Of a stretch of DNA of 64,000 nt, positions 57,341 through 64,000 are shown in pieces (the first letter of the stretch is position 1; every line of letters begins with the position of its first letter). Source of the DNA: Bacteroidetes bacterium GWF2_43_63 (GTDB lineage: Bacteria; Bacteroidota; Bacteroidia; Bacteroidales; DTU049); the NCBI GenBank assembly GCA_001769275.1, contig MEOQ01000012.1, positions 62,001 to 126,000 of the forward strand, read 5' to 3'. The notes under the pieces are model-generated. The model was not told where the DNA came from and did no database searches. It worked only from the letters and a program-made list of their open reading frames with translations. The position numbers and the translations under genes are program-made.

Positions 57341-57449
57341 GCAAAAGCCGTTTAAAAAAAACAACGTAGTTGTGTTAATCAATTACGCAAAATGAATTCT
57401 GAAAGCGCGCTTTCAAATTAACTTTGCTGTAATTGATATCGGCTTTTGC
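57341..57449. other. Nested inverted-repeat (cloverleaf-like) element
   Basis: An outer stem GCAAAAGCCG (57341-57350) / CGGCTTTTGC (57440-57449) encloses a small hairpin ACAAC-gta-GTTGT (57361-57373). It also encloses a 60-base hairpin (57378-57437) whose arms pair at about 27 positions, with two mismatches and two single-base bulges, centred on the 16-bp palindrome TGAAAGCGCGCTTTCA (57400-57415). It lies between two divergent genes. It is not followed by a T tract, so it is not an ordinary terminator. Confidence 0.75.
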
Positions 57450-57460
57450 CAGATTAAATC

Positions 57461-57512
57461 TACTCTGTGTACCTCTGTGCGTACTCCTTTAAACTCTGTG
57501 TCACCTGGGTTT
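57461..57512. repeat. CTCTGTG-type degenerate repeat
   Basis: CTCTGTGTACCTCTGTGCGTACTC and AACTCTGTGTCACC hold three copies of CTCTGTG. On the minus strand this reads as the CACAGAG repeats often seen between genes in Bacteroidota. The remaining bases to 57634 show no gene that I can support. Confidence 0.5.
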
Positions 57513-57639
57513 CAATTGCATAACATTGCATGATTGAAGTCGGCATCGGATGCATTAATCAGAGGTATTCAAATGCATTTTAATGCGTCGACCCTGTCAA
57601 AACATGAACCTGCTGTGCAGGCAAATGCAGGGAAATATG

Positions 57640-57647
57640 TACATTTG
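57640..57647 (+). promoter_or_regulatory. -7 promoter element TACATTTG, seven bases before ATG
   Basis: TACATTTG (57640-57647) fits TAnnTTTG and ends seven bases before ATG 57655, suggesting a leaderless transcript. The spacer region lacks a clear TTG, so strength is uncertain. Confidence 0.5.
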
Positions 57648-57654
57648 TATCCTC

Positions 57655-58749
57655 ATGAAAAGAATCCTTTTGCTCAGCGACATCAACTCGGCACACACAC
57701 AGAAGTGGGCCCGGATTCTCGTGAGCAAAGGCTTTGCAGTCGGAATTTTTTCATTGTCGTTGCCAGGCAGCAACTGGTATAATGATCTCGGTATTATATT
57801 GCTTTCGCAGGGCGGATTCAGCAACAATACTTTCAATGCAGCATCGGGCAGCAAGATTTCTTATCTGAAAAAACGAAAAGAAGTACGTGCTGCTATTGAA
57901 AAATTCAAGCCCGACTACGTACATGCACATTACGCTTCGAGCTACGGCTTATTGGGCGCACTGAGCGGCTTTCATCCTTATTTCATTTCCGTGTGGGGCA
58001 GCGATGTTCTGTTGTTTCCATCCAATCCGATTAAGAAAGCCATCATTCGCTACAATTTCCGAAAGGCTGACCAGATCATAGTTTCAAGTAGAACACTCGA
58101 TGCAGCCTGTAGAAAATATACTTCAAAAAAACCGCAGATCATTCCCTTCGGAATTGATACCAAACTTTTCACCTCCTGCGAAAGGGCCGGCCGAAATGAA
58201 ATACGCATTGGAACAGTGAAGTCGCTTAATAAAGTGTATGGAATTGATTTATTGATTTCGGTTTTTGCCAACGTTGTTAAACTGTTGGCTGAGAAAAAAA
58301 TCACGCTGACCATTGTAGGCGAAGGACCCGAGTTGGAAAATCTGACTGCACTTGCCGGATCACTCAACATAGCTGATAGAGTATTTTTCCTGCCTCCTGT
58401 AAGCCAGCAGAAACTGGTTGAAATATTTCACTCCTTCGATATTGCTGTATTTCTTTCGCGCAGCGAGAGTTTCGGCGTAGCTGTGCTTGAAGCATCTGCC
58501 ACCGGGTTGCCGGTTGTGGTTTCTGCAGTCGGTGGTCTCACCGAAGTAGTGGACGATGGAATCACCGGGTTTCATACAGAATGTGATAATCTGAATGAGG
58601 TCGCCGATAAACTAATCCGGCTAATAAATAATTCTGCACTTCGTGAGCAAATCGGACAAGCCGGCCGTGAAAAAGTTAAACGCGAATACGAACTGAATGA
58701 CACCGTCAGAGAAATCTGCGATTTATATATGAAGGGACCTGCTGCATGA
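57655..58749 (+). CDS. Glycosyltransferase family 4 protein
   Basis: I chose ATG 57655 (364 aa) because MKRILLLSDINSAHTQKWARILVSKGF is a standard GT4 start; the open frame extends 24 codons upstream without resembling the family and overlaps the -7 box. The N-domain has VHAHYASSYGLLGALSGFHPYFISVWGSDV, and the C-domain has ITLTIVGEGPELENL near 225 and AVFLSRSESFGVAVLEASATGLPVVVSAVGG near 285 with the E-x7-E motif. It transfers a sugar to a growing lipid-linked oligosaccharide. It begins the plus half of the locus and overlaps the next gene by four bases. Confidence 0.88.
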   Translation: MKRILLLSDINSAHTQKWARILVSKGFAVGIFSLSLPGSNWYNDLGIILLSQGGFSNNTFNAASGSKISYLKKRKEVRAAIEKFKPDYVHAHYASSYGLLGALSGFHPYFISVWGSDVLLFPSNPIKKAIIRYNFRKADQIIVSSRTLDAACRKYTSKKPQIIPFGIDTKLFTSCERAGRNEIRIGTVKSLNKVYGIDLLISVFANVVKLLAEKKITLTIVGEGPELENLTALAGSLNIADRVFFLPPVSQQKLVEIFHSFDIAVFLSRSESFGVAVLEASATGLPVVVSAVGGLTEVVDDGITGFHTECDNLNEVADKLIRLINNSALREQIGQAGREKVKREYELNDTVREICDLYMKGPAA

Positions 58750-59987
58750 ACATTCTCCTGATTAATCACTATGCCGGTTCACCTGCCATGGGCATGGAAT
58801 ACCGGCCCTACTACATGGCCCGGGAATGGACAAAAGCGGGGCACCATGTAACAATCGTTGCAGCCAACAATGCACATGTTCGCACAATTCAACCGCGGAC
58901 TAAGCATAAGTTTCAGGAAGAAATTATCGACGGCATCACTTATTTATGGGTAAAGACGCCAGCCTATCATGGCAATGGTTTTAAGCGGATTCTGAATATG
59001 TTCTGCTTCTATAAAAAAGTAAAACGAGCTGCAAGAAAGCTTGCACTTAAATATAATCCGGATGCAGTGATTGCTTCATCAACTTATCCGATGGATAATT
59101 ACGCTGCATGCAAAATTGCCCGAATTGCCAAAGCAAAATATTTCTTCGAAGTGCATGACCTCTGGCCGCTTTCGCCCATGGAACTTGGCGGATACAAAGC
59201 GTCGCATCCCTTTATTAAGTATTTGCAACACGCCGAAGATTTCGCCTACAAACATGTTGACGGAGTAATTTCAATGCTACCGAAAACACTGGAATATATG
59301 CAAAGCCGCGGGCTCGACCCCGGTAAATGGCATTTTGTGCCGAATGGGATTAACACCGCCGAATGGAATCAACAAGAGCCTATTCCAATTGATTTGAAGT
59401 TATTATTGCAAAAAATAAAAAGTGATTTCGATTTTATTGTTGCTTACACAGGAAGTATCGGAATTGCAAACGCACTTGATTCTTTTATTGCAGCAGCAGC
59501 ATTAATGAAGGATTTCAAAACAGCTTTCATTATTGTTGGGAAGGGACCTGAAAAACAGCAGCTCATAAATTCATCACATAAACTCAATAACGTGTTTTTC
59601 TTTGAATCTGTAAAGAAAAGCCAGATTCCGGATTTACTTTCTTATTTCGACGTGCTTTACATTGGTCTTCAAAGGCAATCTCTTTTTCGGTTCGGGGTTT
59701 CCCCAAATAAAATATTCGATTACATGATGGCAGGGAAACCGGTTTTACAGGCCATTGAAGCCGGAAATGACATAGTTGCAGATGCAAAATGCGGCATCAC
59801 CGTTATGCCGGAAAATCCCGAAGCCATTGCATCCGCATTGCGGGAATATTTATGCATGAGCATTGATGATCGCAACGCACTGGGTAAATCCGGACAAGCG
59901 TATGTTCTGCGTAACCACGATTACAAAATACTTGCAGCAAAATTTATCGACATTCTTTCGGCAAACAGTAAGTCAGATCAGGCATAA
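58746..59987 (+). CDS. Glycosyltransferase family 4 protein (WcaI/WbuB-like)
   Basis: This 413-aa GT-B enzyme starts NILLINHYAGSPAMGMEYRPYYMAREWTKAGHHVTIVAA, the family pattern of WbuB/WcaI fucosaminyl- or other glycosyltransferases, with KYFFEVHDLWPLSPMEL near residue 133 and FRFGVSPNKIFDYMMAGKPVL near residue 315 in the donor site. The start overlaps the previous stop in ATGA and the following gene begins with a one-base overlap, so three genes form one coupled operon. Donor sugar unknown. Confidence 0.88.
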   Translation: MNILLINHYAGSPAMGMEYRPYYMAREWTKAGHHVTIVAANNAHVRTIQPRTKHKFQEEIIDGITYLWVKTPAYHGNGFKRILNMFCFYKKVKRAARKLALKYNPDAVIASSTYPMDNYAACKIARIAKAKYFFEVHDLWPLSPMELGGYKASHPFIKYLQHAEDFAYKHVDGVISMLPKTLEYMQSRGLDPGKWHFVPNGINTAEWNQQEPIPIDLKLLLQKIKSDFDFIVAYTGSIGIANALDSFIAAAALMKDFKTAFIIVGKGPEKQQLINSSHKLNNVFFFESVKKSQIPDLLSYFDVLYIGLQRQSLFRFGVSPNKIFDYMMAGKPVLQAIEAGNDIVADAKCGITVMPENPEAIASALREYLCMSIDDRNALGKSGQAYVLRNHDYKILAAKFIDILSANSKSDQA

Positions 59988-61246
59988 TGCAAAACAGACA
60001 ACAAATACATGCAAACATCAATCACTGGCTGACAGCGATTCTGCTATTTGCATTGCCTCTTTACAAAAAAGCAACACCGATTATTGTAATACTGCTTTTA
60101 TTAAACTGGCTCGCTGAAGGCCGCTTCAGAGCACGGTTTACAACGCTGTTTACCAACAAAGGCATATACCGTTTTGTATTTGCTTTGCTCATTCTGTTTT
60201 ATATAATGCATGTTGCAGCCCTGTTATATACTGACAACAGCAAAGCCGGATTGTTTGAGCTTGAAAAAAAACTTTCATTTCTGGTCCTTCCATTGATATT
60301 TTTTCCTGTATCAAATTCCGGATTTTCACGCACACAACTTAAACAATTGCTGCTTTCGTATCTGGCAGGCACGCTGGCCATTTCGCTTTTCTGCCTCACG
60401 CAGTCGCTCATCCGGTTTGCCCAAACAGGTGATTCCTCTGTGATGTACTATGTCAATTTCACGCAATTTGAGCATCCGACCTATTATGCCATGTACATGA
60501 TTACAGCGCTGATATTGGTGGTTGGCGTATTAATTACAGAATGGAAAAACCTTAAATCCATTTTGAGAATTGCAGCAGTGGCGCTTGTGCCCTATTATAT
60601 CCTGATAATAATGCTTGCCAATTCCCGCGCAGCCATCATTGCAATGACGCTTGTTGCCATACTGACCATCGTATATTTTATTATCAGAACAAAAAAGTAC
60701 ACAATCGGACTAATCCTTTTATTGGCTCTGTGTGCGGGTTTCCCAGCTGGACGCTATCTGATGCCCCATGTGTATGACCGTTTCCTTTTCGGGCTGGACG
60801 AAGTTTTTGCTGCCAGGAAAATGGAAGATATAAAACACTGGAACGGCACCACCCTTCGCGTTCAGGTGTATTACTGCGATGCTGAACTGATCAAAGAAAA
60901 TTTCTGGGCCGGTGTTTCACCAGGCGACGTGTGTGATGAACTCGCCGGGAAATACAGCAAATATGGATTCCGACACGCCCTCGAAAGAAACTACAATGCG
61001 CACAATCAGTTTTTGCAGACCTTTATTGGTCTGGGCATCGCCGGATTTCTCGTCTTGCTGTTGATAGTTTTGATTCCATTTATTTATGCTGCGCGTAAAA
61101 ACGATTATGTATTGATGGCGTTTACACTAATGGTGTCGGTGCTTTTTATGTTCGAATCGATGCTGCAGCTTCAGGCAGGAATAATGTTTATAGCAGCAGG
61201 CATTAGTCTGCTGACCATACGAAACAGAAAAACTATTATTGAATAA
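59987..61246 (+). CDS. O-antigen ligase/polymerase (Wzy)-like membrane protein
   Basis: This 419-aa protein has about ten membrane helices. VNFTQFEHPTYYAMYMITALILVV and YILIIMLANSRAAIIAMTLVAIL (the SRAA motif) are followed by a long periplasmic loop with FWAGVSPGDVCDEL and NYNAHNQFLQTFIGLGIAGF, the signature of the Wzy_C/O-antigen ligase superfamily. It overlaps the preceding GT4 stop by one base (TAATG). A second superfamily member lies at 50783, so one may be the polymerase and the other a ligase. Confidence 0.85.
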   Translation: MQNRQQIHANINHWLTAILLFALPLYKKATPIIVILLLLNWLAEGRFRARFTTLFTNKGIYRFVFALLILFYIMHVAALLYTDNSKAGLFELEKKLSFLVLPLIFFPVSNSGFSRTQLKQLLLSYLAGTLAISLFCLTQSLIRFAQTGDSSVMYYVNFTQFEHPTYYAMYMITALILVVGVLITEWKNLKSILRIAAVALVPYYILIIMLANSRAAIIAMTLVAILTIVYFIIRTKKYTIGLILLLALCAGFPAGRYLMPHVYDRFLFGLDEVFAARKMEDIKHWNGTTLRVQVYYCDAELIKENFWAGVSPGDVCDELAGKYSKYGFRHALERNYNAHNQFLQTFIGLGIAGFLVLLLIVLIPFIYAARKNDYVLMAFTLMVSVLFMFESMLQLQAGIMFIAAGISLLTIRNRKTIIE

Positions 61247-61252
61247 AAATAC

Positions 61253-61789
61253 TTAATTCATTTTTGACCTGCGTCCGCATGGATTCGGACAGCTGCCGCA
61301 ATTTCCGTCACAGCGCCATACATTGACGACCGGCTGAAAAACGATACTATGCGCCGAAGTCCATTGCGAATAAGCCTTGTCAGCTGTAACGGTCCGTAGC
61401 TTCCAGTAAAGCGGCTGAGAGCTGGCCTCTGTAAAGCTCAGGCTATAAACGGTATCTTTCACTAACACTGTCTCAGCGGATTCAAAATCGCTGCTCCAAC
61501 TGTACATTAGTTCGTATTTGTTCTCGTTTCCTGTACTGTGCCAGGCAAACATCACGGATTGTCCGTTGATAATAAGCTTGTTTGCAGGAGAAAATACCAT
61601 GGGCGTATCCGGCATAAAATCTTCTATGCTGGTATTTGCAAAATCGGCCGATCCGGGAATAATCATCGGTCGGGATGCACTTACACTGCTGGATTGTACA
61701 GATACAAATCCAACTACAAATACAACAGAAGTTAAAATCAAAAGTCCGGGCAGAAGCCGCTTTAAAAAAGAAATCGCTTTCACTTTCAC
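61253..61789 (-). CDS. Membrane-anchored protein with FN3-like domain and cysteine-rich tail, 178 aa
   Basis: A basic N-terminus and a hydrophobic segment (LLPGLLILTSVVFVVGFVSV, about residues 13-32) act as a signal or anchor. Residues 60-155 form a fibronectin-III-like strand pattern, with MVFSPANKLIINGQSVMFAWHS and QPLYWKLRTVTADKAYSQWTSAHSI. The C-terminus holds four cysteines in C-x3-C-x2-C-x3-C spacing (CDGNCGSCPNPC) followed by GRRSKMN. The four cysteines could bind a metal or form disulphides outside the cytoplasm. I know no family with this layout. Its plus-strand neighbour converges, ending seven bases before. Confidence 0.6.
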   Translation of the reverse strand: MKVKAISFLKRLLPGLLILTSVVFVVGFVSVQSSSVSASRPMIIPGSADFANTSIEDFMPDTPMVFSPANKLIINGQSVMFAWHSTGNENKYELMYSWSSDFESAETVLVKDTVYSLSFTEASSQPLYWKLRTVTADKAYSQWTSAHSIVFQPVVNVWRCDGNCGSCPNPCGRRSKMN

Positions 61790-61871
61790 AATTCAAAGTT
61801 TTTTGAGACCTTGCTTTGACGAAAAATTCCCGCCTGTGTAAAATGAAAAAACAATTTTTAAGAATTTTTCA

Positions 61872-61904
61872 CAAAAAAGCCTCCGGAAATATAACTCCGG
61901 AGGC
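61872..61904 (-). terminator. Intrinsic terminator of the metallopeptidase gene
   Basis: GCCTCCGGA and TCCGGAGGC (61879-61904) form a 9-bp GC-rich stem with an 8-base loop, followed on the minus strand by six T residues. It lies 24 bases after the stop of the metallopeptidase gene. Confidence 0.85.
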
Positions 61905-61928
61905 TTGTGAGATTTTTAGAAAAACGTT

Positions 61929-63995
61929 TTATTTCGAAGCGTTCACGACTTTTACGGATTCAGATGCAGCTTTCAATAAAGGATCCGAAGACAATTTGCT
62001 GCCGGTGGCCTCTACCATCCATGCATCAGGTGTCAGGCGGCCCAGCGAATAAATGCGCAGAACCTCACCTGCAAAATCTTTTCCTTTCAGATGCTGCTCG
62101 AGCTGAAACTGAATGAGATGGCCAAGTGGATAAGCGGAGAGATAAAGTGGTGCATCTATCATATGGCTGTAAATCGCCAGAATTGTCTGATCCTTAATGC
62201 CGAATACTGGCGCATAATACTTGTTCCAGACATCTTTGGCAATGATAATCACCTGCTCTTTCAATTGCTTCGGCGTTGCATCAGGATTTTCATACATCCA
62301 TTTCCAGACATTCATGTCAACAAGGCTTACACCCATAATTTCGTACAATGACCAGGCAATTTCAAGGTTTTCGTATTCATGAACGAGCGCATCATTGTTC
62401 TTCATGCCGAGCAATTGCAGATCGCGGCTTTGAAAAACAAAGGCAAGCGCCTCAGTGAATGCGGTGTTGGGCACACCATGCAACATGTAGTTGTCAACGA
62501 AATGGATTGAAACGGTTTGCTCTACATTATGACCAAATTCATGCACGGCAATGTTATATCCTTTGTAATTCATTCCTGTGCCGGCAATACGGGTGCGAAG
62601 GTGACTTACATCATTTTTCATGGCCGATCCCCAGGCATGACCACTGCCAACGGCTGGATCAACAGCGATGTACGAAGAAATGTATTCTGCTTTTTGAGCA
62701 TCAAATCCAAGTTTTTTCAAAAGACCGGGCAAAGCTTTATTAAATGCAATATTGTCGGGATAGAGCTTTTGAGTGACTTTGTCGAGTTCAGCCTCATTCA
62801 GCCCGGCACGTGAAGTGAATCCGTTGTACCAGATATCGAACGGGCGAAGTTTACGACCCAGACGATTTTCAATGGTTTTCCCAATTTCCTTAATCACAGG
62901 AGATGAGACAAAGCTGATGAAAAGTTTTTCAACATCGGCCTGTGCCATTTCCATGTCAGCGTCAAACTTGCGCGAAATGTAGTTTTCGTTGTAAGGATAG
63001 TATGGATCAAGTTCTTTAAGTGCTTTGAAATTGTTCAGCAATACTTCGTAGCGCTTGTCAGGTTCCGGATCTGCACTGATTTCTTTTCCATTTTCAGTCA
63101 CTTTGTTGGTAACCGGATTCCACAATGCAGCACCGTTATTAATCACTTTTTGCGGTATGCTCTGATCGATAATCCGCTGCATAACCTGATAAATCATTTC
63201 TTGCTTTGCCAGGCCCAGTGTGGTGTCGGCGTAATTCGATTTGAGTTCGTCGCGCAGGCCCCAGTGGGTGATCAGTACTTTGTCTTCTGTAAAATATTTT
63301 TGGCCTTTATCATTCAAAAGACTGCCCATGTAGATATTATAATTCGAAATGTAGCTGTCGCTTTTCACCATGGTTTCCGATGCCTTCAGCAGCAGATCGG
63401 ACGGAGCACGGGCGATGAACATATCGCCAAGCCGCGCCATACCCCACTGTCGGGCAGTCCATTTCTTACCCAGCTCATTTTTTTCCTTCAATGTGTAATA
63501 TGGGAAGTTGAGCAGAACAGCAAAAGCTGTTTTATTATTGTACATGTCTTCGGCAAAATGAGCCGTCACATCCCAGGAGCCAAACATCTCATCAACCGGC
63601 ATTACCGTGCCGCGTGGCTCATGAATATTGCGCATCAGCTCGATGGTCATCCTATTGTAATGACCATAAATCTGCTCGAAATAATAATTGTATTTATCAA
63701 ACAATGTGTCGAGGTCGGTGCCTGTTGGCGTGAAATTATCAATGCAGAATCGGATGAAAGTGCTGTCGGCACCGTCCTCTTTACGCCACATTTCAGAAAC
63801 CTGCTCGATTCCTTTATTAATGCGGAATTCGTCGGTCTTTCCGAATTTCGCCATCAGACTGTCTTTGGCTGTTGTCAGCGTTTCTTTTTTAATGCTGCTC
63901 ATCGATTTTTTTTCTTTATCCTTTTTTGGTCCGCAAGCTGAAAACAGAAATGCTCCGGCAAGAACCATCATTGAGAGTAAAAATATTTTTTTCAT
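61929..63995 (-). CDS. Zinc metallopeptidase lipoprotein (gluzincin, M3-like)
   Basis: This 688-aa protein has a lipoprotein signal (MKKIFLLSMMVLAGAFLFSAC, cysteine 21). A largely helical body follows. The zinc motif HEFGH lies near residues 484-488 (AVHEFGHNVEQT), and a probable third ligand glutamate near 514 is in NTAFTEALAFVF, about 26 residues further on, as in M3-type peptidases. The fold and helical content resemble thimet oligopeptidase-like enzymes, though the sequence is far from classical M3. It is probably an outer-membrane or periplasmic peptidase acting on peptides. A GC-rich intrinsic terminator follows. Confidence 0.75.
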   Translation of the reverse strand: MKKIFLLSMMVLAGAFLFSACGPKKDKEKKSMSSIKKETLTTAKDSLMAKFGKTDEFRINKGIEQVSEMWRKEDGADSTFIRFCIDNFTPTGTDLDTLFDKYNYYFEQIYGHYNRMTIELMRNIHEPRGTVMPVDEMFGSWDVTAHFAEDMYNNKTAFAVLLNFPYYTLKEKNELGKKWTARQWGMARLGDMFIARAPSDLLLKASETMVKSDSYISNYNIYMGSLLNDKGQKYFTEDKVLITHWGLRDELKSNYADTTLGLAKQEMIYQVMQRIIDQSIPQKVINNGAALWNPVTNKVTENGKEISADPEPDKRYEVLLNNFKALKELDPYYPYNENYISRKFDADMEMAQADVEKLFISFVSSPVIKEIGKTIENRLGRKLRPFDIWYNGFTSRAGLNEAELDKVTQKLYPDNIAFNKALPGLLKKLGFDAQKAEYISSYIAVDPAVGSGHAWGSAMKNDVSHLRTRIAGTGMNYKGYNIAVHEFGHNVEQTVSIHFVDNYMLHGVPNTAFTEALAFVFQSRDLQLLGMKNNDALVHEYENLEIAWSLYEIMGVSLVDMNVWKWMYENPDATPKQLKEQVIIIAKDVWNKYYAPVFGIKDQTILAIYSHMIDAPLYLSAYPLGHLIQFQLEQHLKGKDFAGEVLRIYSLGRLTPDAWMVEATGSKLSSDPLLKAASESVKVVNASK

Positions 63996-64000
63996 TGGGG

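Noticed and set aside
57583-57654. Upstream extension of the GT4 gene to ATG 57583
   Set aside because: The extra 24 residues do not match the GT4 fold, and the -7 box lies inside them, so a transcript from that promoter would start after them.
63150-63941. A 263-aa plus-strand frame antisense to the metallopeptidase gene
   Set aside because: Its sequence is the complement of a clear enzyme gene, rich in His/Phe/Ile as expected of a shadow frame, and shows no independent motif.

Overview
The window comes from a Bacteroidota chromosome, probably a Bacteroidales-like or related marine/anaerobic lineage. Signs of this are the -33 TTG / -7 TAnnTTTG promoter type, type IX secretion (T9SS) C-terminal sorting domains, GldM-like and DUF5723-like proteins, many small lipoproteins, intergenic palindromic repeats, and 16S-tRNA-Ile-tRNA-Ala-23S-5S order. 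It holds about 46 supportable protein genes, one complete rRNA operon and two tRNAs. I saw no CRISPR array, transposase, integrase, phage module or recognisable defence system.

Layout. 1-4,223: a glycan phosphorolysis/uptake cluster (tail of a probable GH94 phosphorylase, GH130, Na+/solute symporter, CBM9-like lipoprotein). 4,280-18,088: four giant T9SS cargo proteins that form two paralogous pairs: three on the minus strand in an operon (947, 649 and 949 aa), and one divergent 2,026-aa protein. 18,264-23,896: a minus-strand operon GH20 hexosaminidase - transglutaminase-like protein - CutC. 24,138-26,414: a PabC-like class IV aminotransferase, then GT9 and a Sua5/YrdC protein. 26,451-31,900: the rRNA operon (minus strand) with a terminator and four tandem promoters of about 100 bp period. 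32,020-36,341: lipA with an outer-membrane hypothetical, a 46-aa lipoprotein, ung and a BamA/TamA-like barrel. 36,343-41,924: a divergent GT2 / GT-C pair, a DUF5723-like protein, an LpxL-like acyltransferase and a small secreted protein. 41,953-44,580: DedA - YkoF-like - PnuC - NadR-type kinase - lipoprotein operon, probably for vitamin-precursor salvage. 44,755-50,649: secreted hypotheticals including a stand-alone GldM_C-like domain, a subtilase, a membrane sensor-like protein and aroK. 50,783-61,246: a surface polysaccharide locus in two divergent halves (Wzx-like flippase, LbH acetyltransferase, three GT4 enzymes, a large membrane protein and two Wzy/O-antigen-ligase proteins). 61,253-63,995: a membrane-anchored protein with a cysteine-rich tail and a zinc-metallopeptidase lipoprotein.

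How the parts fit. Most genes build or act at the cell envelope: T9SS cargo, glycan breakdown and import, surface polysaccharide assembly, lipid A-type acylation and outer-membrane barrels. The most notable non-coding signals are the rRNA tandem promoter array with compensatory start-site hairpins (31,579-31,906) and a cloverleaf-like nested inverted repeat between the two halves of the polysaccharide locus (57,341-57,449). Functions are read from the translated sequence and family knowledge only; no database search was run.
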